Assembly: GCF_041949975.1 (NCBI RefSeq)
Contig: NZ_JBHFQG010000016.1
Location: 17,161 to 81,160, forward strand
From: Alteribacillus sp041949975
GTDB lineage: Bacteria > Bacillota > Bacilli > Bacillales > Marinococcaceae
Direction: 5' to 3'
DNA: 64,000 nucleotides
A model generated the notes under the pieces. The model did not search any database. It was given only the letters and a program-made list of their open reading frames with translations, and was not told the origin of the DNA. Every line of letters begins with the position of its first letter. Position 1 is the first letter of the stretch. Shown here piece by piece: positions 52,704-60,794 of the stretch. Made by a program: the position numbers and the translations under genes.

Positions 52704-53822
52704 ATGAAAAAAATATATATGGATTTTAATGCCAGCACCCCGCTTGCTCCGGAAGTGAAACAAATTATTAATGATCTGGGTGATGGCGCTTACGGCAACC
52801 CATCTGCTTCTCACTGGGCCGGCTCTCCAGCTAAAATGGCTGTAGAAAAAGCACGGCAGCAAGTTGCAAGTTTGATAGGCGCAGCGTCAGAAGAAGTGAT
52901 ATTCACAAGCGGCGGCACCGAATCCAATAACCATGTACTTAAAGGTATTGTTGAAGCTAACCATAGGAAAAAAACTCATATTGTAACTACAAAAGCAGAA
53001 CATCCTGCCATCCTCGAACCATGCAGGTATCTAGAAAAAAAACATGGTGTTTCTGTCACATATATTGATACGGATACTTATGGACAAATTCATCCGGAAG
53101 ATATAAAAAAAGCCATAACAGACAACACGATTCTTGTTTCAGTGATGCATGCCAATAATGAAACCGGAACCATTCAGCCGCTTGAAGAAATTGCAGAGAT
53201 TACCCGTCGGCACAGCATTCCTTTTCATACAGATGCGTCTCAATCTCTCGGAAAAATCCCAGTGAACGTTGACAAGCTGGGTGTTGACTTTCTAACGATT
53301 GCCGGCCATAAAATTTATGCACCCAAAGGCATTGGAGCGCTGTATATGCGAAGCGGCTGCACACTTCCTTCATTTATGCATGGGGCAGGACATGAACAAG
53401 GAAGACGTGCCGGTACGGAAAATGTCATTCTTGCAGGAGCGCTCGGCCAAGCATGCGAATCTGCAAAACAGGATCATAATATAAAAAGAATAAAAGAATT
53501 ACGAGATCAATTCTGGGTAGAATTGCAAGAAACATTTGGCTCCCTGGTTCACCTGAATGGCCATCCTAATCAGCGGCTGCCGAATACATTAAATGTCAGT
53601 TTTATAGGGTACACAGGACAAGAAATTCTCGAGCGTGTTCCTGAGCTTGCCGCTTCCACTGGTGCCGCCTGCCACTCTGGAACAGTTCAGCTTTCTTCTG
53701 TGCTGGAAGCTATGGGTGTTGATGAAGAAACCGGGAAAGGAGCTGTCCGTTTCAGCCTTGGGCGTTATTCAGAGGAGAAAGATGTTCGTGTTGTAATGGA
53801 GAGACTAAAAGAAGTTTTATAG
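52704..53822 (+). CDS. Cysteine desulfurase (class V aminotransferase, NifS/IscS type)
   Basis: A 372-residue PLP enzyme that moves sulfur from cysteine to a carrier. Motifs: YMDFNASTPLAPEV, HAEHPA-like TKAEHPAILEP, the Schiff-base Lys in TIAGHKIYAPKGIGALY, RRAGTEN and the sulfur-carrying Cys in STGAACHSG. Start ATG 52704 behind GGAAGGTGGG. It is alone, without iscU, mnmA or thiI next to it, so the acceptor is unknown. Opposite in direction to ctpB; the 350 bp between them hold both promoters but no fixed sites. Confidence 0.9.
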   Translation: MKKIYMDFNASTPLAPEVKQIINDLGDGAYGNPSASHWAGSPAKMAVEKARQQVASLIGAASEEVIFTSGGTESNNHVLKGIVEANHRKKTHIVTTKAEHPAILEPCRYLEKKHGVSVTYIDTDTYGQIHPEDIKKAITDNTILVSVMHANNETGTIQPLEEIAEITRRHSIPFHTDASQSLGKIPVNVDKLGVDFLTIAGHKIYAPKGIGALYMRSGCTLPSFMHGAGHEQGRRAGTENVILAGALGQACESAKQDHNIKRIKELRDQFWVELQETFGSLVHLNGHPNQRLPNTLNVSFIGYTGQEILERVPELAASTGAACHSGTVQLSSVLEAMGVDEETGKGAVRFSLGRYSEEKDVRVVMERLKEVL

Positions 53823-53835
53823 ATTGGGAACAAAA

Positions 53836-53955
53836 GCGCAAGCGCCATGTTCAGCCTCGACAGGTAAATGTTCTTCAGTCATGAAAGGCGCTCTTTGCCT
53901 TTCATGACTGGAGGTTATTAAACCCCGAGAGGCTGGGCGCTGAAGTTAGACGCGG
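53836..53955. repeat. Dispersed palindromic intergenic repeat
   Basis: A structured 120-bp element. The ends GCGCC...CAGCCTC and GAGGCTG-GGCGC are inverted, and the centre is a perfect 14-bp stem CAGTCATGAAAGGC/GCCTTTCATGACTG (53876-53889 with 53897-53910) with a 7-nt loop. The flank pattern (AGCGCAAGCGCC to GGCTGGGCGCTGAAGTTAGAC) is one I associate with repeated intergenic elements of Bacillaceae. Confidence 0.75.
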
Positions 53956-54012
53956 ATCAAACAATATGGTGATAGTTATCCACAACTTGTAAAAACATAA
54001 TTTCCTAAACAA

Positions 54013-54050
54013 TAAAAAAGGAGTGCCTCCGAGGGAGACACTCCTTTTCT
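54013..54050 (-). terminator. Terminator of the ftsEX-M23 operon
   Basis: AAGGAGTGTCTCC/GGAGGCACTCCTT stem, then TTTTTT on the minus strand, just after the M23 gene. It also has a T-run on the plus strand and may stop the cysteine desulfurase transcript. Confidence 0.85.
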
Positions 54051-54056
54051 ATTATT

Positions 54057-55355
54057 CTAAAAGTCTACGTAATTACGAGGGTTTACCGAGTTGGATTTTG
54101 ATCCGTTCCACGGTCCTTCATGAACTTCAAAGTGAAGGTGAGGACCTTGAGAAGCACCTGTATTCCCCATCATGCCAATTTTGTCTCCTTTAGAAACACT
54201 CTCTCCAGCGGAGGCACTGATTGACGACATATGCGCATAAAGCGTTGTGACCTGCTTGCCATCGACGCGGTGAGAAATCATCACCGTATTACCGTAGCCG
54301 TTCATATATTTTGCCTGCACAACCGTGCCGTCCTCTGCTGCAACAATTGGTACATTCGAACGGCCGCCCTGTCCAATATCCGTACCATGATGCATTCTGC
54401 CCCAGCGCGGACCGTATTCAGAAGTTACCGCACCGGTTGCAGGTCTTGTTAATTTCCCGCTTCCACTATCTGGTGGTACATCACTGCTGGAACTGGCACT
54501 GCTTTCTGAGCTGCTGCCGCTGGATCCGAAAGATGAATTCTCGGTTTGTTCTCTTTCATGCTGCTTCCGTTCTTCCTGGCGTTTTTCGTATGCTTTTAAT
54601 TCTTTTTCAGCAGCTTCTTCCTGCTTCTTAAGAAGCTCTTCTTCGTCCTCAAGCGAAATAAGAGCATCTTCTAAGAGCTCCTCCTCCTCTTCAAGATCGC
54701 CTAAAATATCACTTTTTTCTTCTTTTTGTTCTTCTAATTTCTCTTTTAAATTTTCCAATTCATCCAGGCTTTCTTCAAGAGAAGCTAACTCTTCTTCTAC
54801 TTTTTCTTTTGCTTCTTCTAACTCTTCCTGGTCTTTAATATGTGCCTCTAAAATTTCTCTATCTTGTTCTGCAATGGTGTTCAGCGCAGACACTCGGTCA
54901 AGAAAATCGCCGAAGCTTTTTGCTCCCATGAGCACTTCTATATAATCAACAGAACCGCCGTTTTGATACATAGCGCGGACCCGGTCTTTTAACAGCTCAT
55001 CGCGCTCTTCAATCCGCTTTTCAAGCTCTTTGATGCGGTCTTTCAGTTCATCAATGCGTTCTTCTGTATCTTCTACTTCGTCTTCTTTTTCCGAAATTTT
55101 TTCGTTCGTCTCGGTCATTTCTTCATCAATCTGGCGAAGCTCTTTTTCTACTTTTTTTATTTCGTCCTCGAGCTCTTCCATTTCTTTCTTTGTTTCTTCT
55201 GAATCTGCTTTGTTGCTGTTTCGCTTTTCTTCTAAATCACTTAGCTTCTGCCTTAGTTCAGAGCTGGCATCTGCTGTATTATCTGAAGTTCCGTACGCAA
55301 AGCCGACAGTAATAACAGCAAATGCAATTAAACTCCTAACTATTTGTTTCCTCAT
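54057..55355 (-). CDS. M23 (LytM) peptidase with EnvC-like coiled coil
   Basis: A 432-residue exported wall hydrolase or activator. Signal peptide (QIVRSLIAFAVITVGFAYG), then a long glutamate-rich coiled coil (about 40-265). A serine-rich linker (SSFGSSGSSSESSASSSS) follows, then a LytM domain with Zn ligands in HHGTDIGQ and HLHFEVHEGP and a middle Gly-rich MNGYGNTVMISH. Both LytM motifs are intact, so it may be enzymatically active. Directly downstream of ftsX, so it is the likely partner of the FtsEX complex. Start ATG 55355 (MRKQIVRS) behind GAGGAGG. Confidence 0.9.
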   Translation of the reverse strand: MRKQIVRSLIAFAVITVGFAYGTSDNTADASSELRQKLSDLEEKRNSNKADSEETKKEMEELEDEIKKVEKELRQIDEEMTETNEKISEKEDEVEDTEERIDELKDRIKELEKRIEERDELLKDRVRAMYQNGGSVDYIEVLMGAKSFGDFLDRVSALNTIAEQDREILEAHIKDQEELEEAKEKVEEELASLEESLDELENLKEKLEEQKEEKSDILGDLEEEEELLEDALISLEDEEELLKKQEEAAEKELKAYEKRQEERKQHEREQTENSSFGSSGSSSESSASSSSDVPPDSGSGKLTRPATGAVTSEYGPRWGRMHHGTDIGQGGRSNVPIVAAEDGTVVQAKYMNGYGNTVMISHRVDGKQVTTLYAHMSSISASAGESVSKGDKIGMMGNTGASQGPHLHFEVHEGPWNGSKSNSVNPRNYVDF

Positions 55356-55396
55356 CCCCAGTTTTCCTCCTCTATACTTTTCCATGAACAAAAGCG

Positions 55397-56293
55397 TTAT
55401 ACTTTTAAAAACTTACGAACGGATGTAAGACTTCCCCAAACGCCGACCAGCGCTCCTATTCCAAGGAGAACAAGCGTTACCTGCAAGGTCAGCGGATAGA
55501 CCGGCAGAAGTTCTGCAAAATTCAACCGCAAACGATCTGCGAAGTTATCATAAAGATAGTGGTAGCCCGCCATAATAGCGGCTATTGGCAGTACCGCTCC
55601 CAGTACACCGAGCAGCAAGCCTTCTATAAAGAACGGCCAGCGTATAAAGCCGTTTGTTGCCCCTACTAGTTTCATAATTTGAATTTCTTTTTGTCTAGCT
55701 ACGATCGTCAGCTTGATCGTATTTGAAATTAAAAACATTGCAGTAAACATAAGCCCGAGTACAAGCACAATGCCTATGGTACGAAGAACATTGGTCACGT
55801 TAAACAGCTGTTCAACTACCTGTTCACCGTAATCGACCCGGTCTATGTGAGGCAGTTCCTCTGCCTCCGATGCAACCTGCTCGGTCAGCTGCGGATCGGC
55901 AGCATGTACAATAAATGCATCATTCAGTGGATTTTCATCGCGAAGAGACTCAAACGCTTCTCTATCTTCTTCTCCAAGGCTTTCTATTAATTCATCAAGC
56001 CCTTCATCTTTTCCCAAATATGTAACACTCTCTACGTTATCTATCTGTTTGAGTCCTTCTTCTAATTCTTCTTGGTCTTCATCTGTTGCTGTTAAATCAA
56101 CATAAACCCTAACTTCTACGTCTTCTTCAACAGAAGACATGAAATGATTCATGTTCATAATAAGAATTAAAAAGACACCAACTACCATCAGCATAATCGT
56201 TACTGCGCTAATGGAAGCAAAACTCATCCAGCCATTGCGTCCGAGATTTTTCATCCCTTCTTTTCCATGACGTACAAGGGTTCTACCTTTCAT
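55397..56293 (-). CDS. ftsX: Cell-division ABC transporter permease FtsX
   Basis: A 298-residue MacB/FtsX-type membrane protein: N-terminal helix (MSFASISAVTIMLMVVGVFL), an extracellular loop of about 120 residues (VEVRVYVDLTATDEDQEEL and on), then three further helices and the conserved segment RQKEIQIMKLVGATNGFIRW. With FtsE it controls a wall hydrolase from inside the cell. It overlaps ftsE by 11 nt. Confidence 0.95.
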   Translation of the reverse strand: MKGRTLVRHGKEGMKNLGRNGWMSFASISAVTIMLMVVGVFLILIMNMNHFMSSVEEDVEVRVYVDLTATDEDQEELEEGLKQIDNVESVTYLGKDEGLDELIESLGEEDREAFESLRDENPLNDAFIVHAADPQLTEQVASEAEELPHIDRVDYGEQVVEQLFNVTNVLRTIGIVLVLGLMFTAMFLISNTIKLTIVARQKEIQIMKLVGATNGFIRWPFFIEGLLLGVLGAVLPIAAIMAGYHYLYDNFADRLRLNFAELLPVYPLTLQVTLVLLGIGALVGVWGSLTSVRKFLKV

Positions 56294-56969
56294 ATCCGTA
56301 GTCCCCCCTTAGCTCATCACGAACAATTCGGCCGGAATCAATCGCGATAACCCGTTTTTTGATCGTGTTTACAATTTCGCGATTATGGGTAGCCATTAAA
56401 ATAGTCGTTCCCCGGCTGTTAATATCCTCAAGGATATCCATAATCTCCCATGAGGTATCCGGGTCCAGGTTTCCAGTAGGCTCGTCCGCTATCACCACAC
56501 GCGGTTTGTTAACAATAGCACGCGCTATAGATACTCTCTGCTGTTCGCCTCCTGATAATTCATCCGGTAAAAATCGTGCTTTATTTTTTAGTTTAACAAT
56601 ATCAAGCACTTCCATAACTCGTTTTCTTATGACGTCGCGTGGTTCTTCAATAACTTCAAGTGCAAAAGCAACATTTTCAAAAACAGATAACTTTGGGAGC
56701 AGTTTAAAATCCTGAAATACTACCCCGATTTTACGGCGTAAATACGGTACATGCTTTTCTTTCAAAGTGGTAAGGTCCGAACCGTTTATCACAATACTTC
56801 CTTCTGAAGGTTTCTCCTCACGGTAAATCATTTTAATAAACGTTGATTTCCCGGCACCGCTTGGCCCTACCACGTATACAAATTCTCCTTTTTCAATCAG
56901 AATGTCGATATTATTCAAGGCGTTCACACCATTAGAATACGTTTTCGACACATCAATCATTTCTATCAT
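56283..56969 (-). CDS. ftsE: Cell-division ABC transporter ATP-binding protein FtsE
   Basis: A 228-residue ABC ATPase, the exact B. subtilis length. Walker A VGPSGAGKSTFIKMIYREEK, signature LSGGEQQRVSIARAIVN, Walker B RVVIADEPTGNLDP, H-loop MATHNREIV. Start ATG 56969 (MIEMIDVSKTY) behind AGGAAGTG; the frame stays open to 57152, but that part is untranslated leader. Confidence 0.96.
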   Translation of the reverse strand: MIEMIDVSKTYSNGVNALNNIDILIEKGEFVYVVGPSGAGKSTFIKMIYREEKPSEGSIVINGSDLTTLKEKHVPYLRRKIGVVFQDFKLLPKLSVFENVAFALEVIEEPRDVIRKRVMEVLDIVKLKNKARFLPDELSGGEQQRVSIARAIVNKPRVVIADEPTGNLDPDTSWEIMDILEDINSRGTTILMATHNREIVNTIKKRVIAIDSGRIVRDELRGDYGYER

Positions 56970-57158
56970 ACTCATCACTTCCTGAAGCAAACAATTTCTA
57001 AGCTGGGTCGACAAAGGTGCTTGTCCGCTGCTTCCTGAACATATTTTTACATGAAAAGATACTTGGCAGTACCAAGCATATAGTGAGTCATCGGTGTTTT
57101 GAAATTTTTTGTTGAAAAAAGTAAAGAAAGATAAGTTTATGTCATCTTCCACTGAAAC

Positions 57159-57164
57159 ATTATA
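57159..57164 (-). promoter_or_regulatory. Possible ftsE promoter (-10)
   Basis: A perfect TATAAT with only a weak T-rich -35. It would give a leader of about 185 nt before ftsE. Confidence 0.4.
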
Positions 57165-57231
57165 TCATCTTTCCAACCGAAAAAACGCTATAAAAGTATT
57201 ACATTTTTGTTTCAATGGTAATGAGAAATAA

Positions 57232-57357
57232 AAAAAAGTCGTGAAATCGTGAGAGTAAAGGGGTTTGATGATGCATAGGGGTTGTAATAATTAAAAAGAA
57301 AAAGTGTAGGAAAAAAGTCTTGATTTCGTGAGAGGGCAGGACCGGAAATTCCGGTCC
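57232..57357. repeat. Direct repeat and palindrome between cccB and ftsE
   Basis: AAAAAAGTCGTGAAATCGTG and four more bases at 57232-57255 match 57311-57334 at 21 of 24 positions, 79 nt apart. Next to it is a perfect 19-nt palindrome at 57339-57357 (GGACCGGAAATTCCGGTCC), right after cccB; it may end cccB transcription although the T-run is displaced. Confidence 0.6.
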
Positions 57358-57368
57358 ATATACACCGA

Positions 57369-57692
57369 TTATTGGTCTGCAACCCAGGCTGCGACGTTAT
57401 CCGCTTCTTCGCCTTCAATGATGTCTGCTGGCATACCGCCTCCACCATTATCAATCATTTCGCGTACTTCATCCTCAGAGTGTCCTCCTGGAAGCTCCGG
57501 ACCGCTTGCGCCTTCCAGGTTCTCACCATGACATTGCGCACAGTTTGCTTGATAACTTTCTTCAGCAGCTGTTTCATCATATGTCTCGCCGCCTTCACCG
57601 CCGCCAGATTCACCTTCGTCTTCTTCTCCGCCTCCACAGGCTCCAAGAATAAGTACGGCACTGCCTGCGATCGCCATGAGAAATTTTTTCAT
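57369..57692 (-). CDS. cccB: Cytochrome c-551, lipoprotein
   Basis: A 107-residue membrane-anchored c-type cytochrome. Signal peptide with lipobox LGAC (lipidation at Cys 19), an acidic glycine-rich linker, heme-attachment CAQCH, and distal Met in GGGGMPADI. Electron carrier on the outer face of the membrane; lipid anchoring by Lgt. B. subtilis CccB is 112 aa and also lies near ftsEX and prfB. Confidence 0.93.
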   Translation of the reverse strand: MKKFLMAIAGSAVLILGACGGGEEDEGESGGGEGGETYDETAAEESYQANCAQCHGENLEGASGPELPGGHSEDEVREMIDNGGGGMPADIIEGEEADNVAAWVADQ

Positions 57693-57746
57693 GATGGTTG
57701 TCCTCCCTCGTTCAAATTAATAAATGATAATTCTTCCAAATATCGC

Positions 57747-58637
57747 TCACTTATTATACCCTACTATTTCTTTTTTAAAACCCTCTCCAAGTACTTCCGC
57801 AGCGTTTGTCACTACCACAAAAGCCTGAGAATCAACAGATTGAACCAATTGTTTCAATTTTGTGACCTCATTTCGGTTTACTACACACATTAATACCGGC
57901 CGGGGGTGGTTGGTATATCCCCCATGAGCATCTAATTTGGTGACGCCGCGGTCTACTTTATTTAAAATAACGTCCAGTACTTCGTTTTCCGCAGCGGTAA
58001 TAATGAACGCTACTTTTGCATATCCCACGCCTGTTTGAACGATATCGATTGTTTTTCCAGTTACAAATAAACCGATTAAAGCATAAAGGGCAAATTCAAG
58101 ACTGAAGACAAAGGCTGACGTCGCAACAATCAGTCCATCCATAACAAACACACAGACCCCAAGTGAAATGCCAGTATATTTATGTATAATCTGTGCGGCA
58201 AGGTCGGTACCGCCGGTAGACGCATGCGCACGGAACACTAAGCCTAGCCCAAGACCAACCCCTATACCTCCAAATAAAGCACCTAGCAGCGGATCATCTA
58301 CGGCTGGCTGAATATTCCTTGTCATATAGACCACTAACGGAAGAAATAACGTGCCAATTAAGGTTTTTCCTCCGTATTTCCAGCCTCCCAGAAGAACGAT
58401 TCCCGCGATAAACAGCGGGATATTCAGAGACCATAGGGTAACAGCCGGCTCAATTGCAGCCACATCATAAATAATAGTGGCAAGACCGCTTAATCCCCCG
58501 GAGGCAATACGGTTTGGCAGCAAAAATAGGTTATAAGATACAGCTACTATCGCTGAGCCTAAAAAAATAAACAATGAATTGAGAACCAGCTGCACGTTCT
58601 GCGGCATTGGTTCCCGCCGTTTATCCCAATTCCACAT
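57747..58637 (-). CDS. yvjA: YitT/DUF2179 membrane protein (YvjA-like)
   Basis: A 296-residue protein with five or six N-terminal helices (LFIFLGSAIVAVSYNLFLLP, GGLSGLATIIYDV, HASTGGTDLAAQII) and a C-terminal cytosolic DUF2179 domain (KLDAHGGYTNHPRPVLMCVV). Function unknown in the family; possibly transport. Same neighbourhood (cccB, prfB) as yvjA in B. subtilis. Strong AGGAGG before ATG 58637. Confidence 0.9.
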   Translation of the reverse strand: MWNWDKRREPMPQNVQLVLNSLFIFLGSAIVAVSYNLFLLPNRIASGGLSGLATIIYDVAAIEPAVTLWSLNIPLFIAGIVLLGGWKYGGKTLIGTLFLPLVVYMTRNIQPAVDDPLLGALFGGIGVGLGLGLVFRAHASTGGTDLAAQIIHKYTGISLGVCVFVMDGLIVATSAFVFSLEFALYALIGLFVTGKTIDIVQTGVGYAKVAFIITAAENEVLDVILNKVDRGVTKLDAHGGYTNHPRPVLMCVVNRNEVTKLKQLVQSVDSQAFVVVTNAAEVLGEGFKKEIVGYNK

Positions 58638-58677
58638 CCCGTATTCCTCCTGATGTCAGCAGCTCATTTGCCGCCGT

Positions 58678-59463
58678 TTAATATGCTTTTACGGCTCCGC
58701 CTTCGACCAGTAATGTTTGGCCGGTCACGTAAGTATTCGCTCCAGATCCAAGAAAAACAACCTGCTTAGAAAATTCTTCAGGGGTTCCATAACGTCCTGC
58801 CGGTATAGAAGCTTCACTTTCGGCTCTAACGTCTGCAAGCGTTTTGCCCAGGCGCTCTGCTTTCTTTTCATCTAAGGTTTTGGTACGATCGGTCGCAATC
58901 CGGCCAGGACCTACAGTATTAATAAGTACTCCGTCAGGCGCCAGCTCTCTTGCTAAGCTTTTCGAAAGTCCCGCTATGCCCATGCGAAAAGTGTTGGAAA
59001 GTATTAAATGGTCCACCGGTTCTTTTAATGAAGAAGATGCAATATTTACGATTCGTCCTTCATTCTTTTTTAATTCAGGAAGCGCAGCACGAATAGCGCG
59101 GATAAAACTAAACAATGTCAGCTCAAACGCTTGCTGCCAATCACTATCTTTCATGTCTGCAAATGTACCGGCAGGAGGACCTCCGGAGTTATTAACGAGC
59201 ACATCAATACGGCCCATTTTGTCTCTGGCTTGTTCCATTAGTGCTTTGATATCCTCTGCTTTAGAGACATCACATGTTTTCCAATACACCGGACTGCCGC
59301 TTTCTGTTTCAATTTCTTTGGCAGTTTTCTCCAACGCTTCTTCGTTTCTTCCCGAAAGCATCACCCTCGCTCCTTCGAGCGCAAATTGTCTAGCAGATGC
59401 TTTACCAAGCCCTTTACTTGATGCTAACACCACAGCAGCTTTCCCTTTTAATTCAAGATCCAT
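58678..59463 (-). CDS. SDR-fold protein lacking the usual Tyr-Lys catalytic pair
   Basis: A 261-residue SDR. Cofactor motif ASSKGLGKASARQFA (the usual TGxxxGxG is altered), CDVSKAEDI, NNSGGPP and the C-terminal GQTLLVEGGA are normal. The catalytic segment, however, reads IASSSLKEPVDHLILSNTFR: where YxxxK is expected, SNTFR stands, so Tyr is Ser and Lys is Arg. Related SDRs with this SNxxR pattern are known to me in Bacillaceae, so it is a subfamily trait rather than damage. Substrate unknown. Start ATG 59463 behind GAGGAGG. Confidence 0.85.
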   Translation of the reverse strand: MDLELKGKAAVVLASSKGLGKASARQFALEGARVMLSGRNEEALEKTAKEIETESGSPVYWKTCDVSKAEDIKALMEQARDKMGRIDVLVNNSGGPPAGTFADMKDSDWQQAFELTLFSFIRAIRAALPELKKNEGRIVNIASSSLKEPVDHLILSNTFRMGIAGLSKSLARELAPDGVLINTVGPGRIATDRTKTLDEKKAERLGKTLADVRAESEASIPAGRYGTPEEFSKQVVFLGSGANTYVTGQTLLVEGGAVKAY

Positions 59464-59609
59464 TTTCAGCCTCCTCAACCTATGGGTAAAATTTTATTTT
59501 TGCAACCCTTTACAAAAATGCACCATCTAAAAATTCTTATGGTACATCCCATAAGGGTTGAGCATAAATAAGACGAGCCGGCCCTTTTTCAGGGCCAGGC
59601 CCTAATGCT

Positions 59610-60714
59610 TTAAGCCTTCATGCTCGAACGCAAATATTCATCAATAAACGGATTGATATTTCCGTCCATCACAGAAGACGTATTACCGATTTCAAGGTTG
59701 GTTCGATGATCTTTTACCATATTATAAGGATGGAATACATAAGAGCGAATCTGACTCCCCCAGCCGATCTCTTTTTGTTCCCCTCTGATTTCATTAATTT
59801 CTTTTTGCTGCTCTTCCATTTTTTGCTGATAGAGTTTTGCTCTAAGCATTTTCATCGCTCGTTCTCGGTTTTTAATCTGAGAACGTTCGTTTTGACATGT
59901 TACAACCGTATTGGTTGGAAGGTGGGTGATCCGCACAGCCGAATCGGTCGTATTGACATGCTGGCCGCCAGCCCCGCTGGAGCGGTACGTGTCAATTTTG
60001 AGGTCTTCCGTATTAATCTCTACCTCGACGTCATCGCCCATCTCCGGCATCACTTCACAAGATACAAAAGAAGTGTGGCGCCGGCCTGATGAGTCAAATG
60101 GAGAAATCCGCACCAGCCGGTGAACTCCTTTTTCTGCTTTCAAATAACCATATGCATTGTGGCCTTTGATAAGAAGCGTTACACTTTTTACCCCCGCTTC
60201 ATCTCCTGCTAAATAGTCAAGAGTTTCTACAGAAAAGCCTTTTTGTTCGGCCCATCGCTTATACATACGTAAAAGCATTTCTGCCCAATCCTGTGATTCC
60301 GTACCGCCGGCGCCAGGGTGAAGTTCCAAGATGGCATTGTTTTTATCATAAGGTTCGCTTAAAAGCATTTGCAGTTCAAAATCATTTAATTTCTGGTTCA
60401 GTTCTGTCACGCCATTTTCAAGCTCTTTTTTCAAGTCTTCATCGTCTTCTTCTTTGACGAGCTCATAGGACACTTCAAGGTCATCATACATGGTGGAAAG
60501 CTCTTTATACCCGTTCACCGTGTCTTTTAATACATTTGATTCATCGATTACTTTTTTCGATTCATCCGGGTTGTCCCAAAAATCAGGTTCGGTCATTTTT
60601 TCTTCTAGTTCCGCAATACGCTCCTCTTTTTCAGAGAGGTCAAAGAGACCCCCTAAAGTCCGCTAAACGCTTAGCCATACTAGAAAGATTATTGCGAATG
60701 TCTGACATATCCAT
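59610..60714 (-). CDS. prfB: Peptide chain release factor 2 (programmed +1 frameshift)
   Basis: A 367-residue RF2 made from two frames. Frame 0 starts at ATG 60714 (behind AGGTGAC) and reads [24 protein letters not shown], then TGA at 60640-60642. A +1 shift at CTT TGA C continues with [16 protein letters not shown] and the main body. SPF anticodon-like motif in [15 protein letters not shown] in [13 protein letters not shown]. Recognises UGA and UAA. Follows secA by about 80 nt, as in B. subtilis. Confidence 0.96.
60638..60655 (-). promoter_or_regulatory. RF2 autoregulatory frameshift signal
   Basis: AGGGGG acts as an internal Shine-Dalgarno just before CTT TGA C. Low RF2 pauses the ribosome on UGA and favours the shift. 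Confidence 0.93.
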
Positions 60715-60794
60715 AACAAGTCACCTCGTGTAAAGTTTATTGTTTATTCTCAAGCAAAAAAGAGGAGGAGGCGCGCTCCCCCTCATTTCATTTA

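Noticed and set aside
60640..60642. prfB as a pseudogene because of the TGA
   Set aside because: AGGGGG and CTT TGA C form the standard RF2 programmed frameshift signal.
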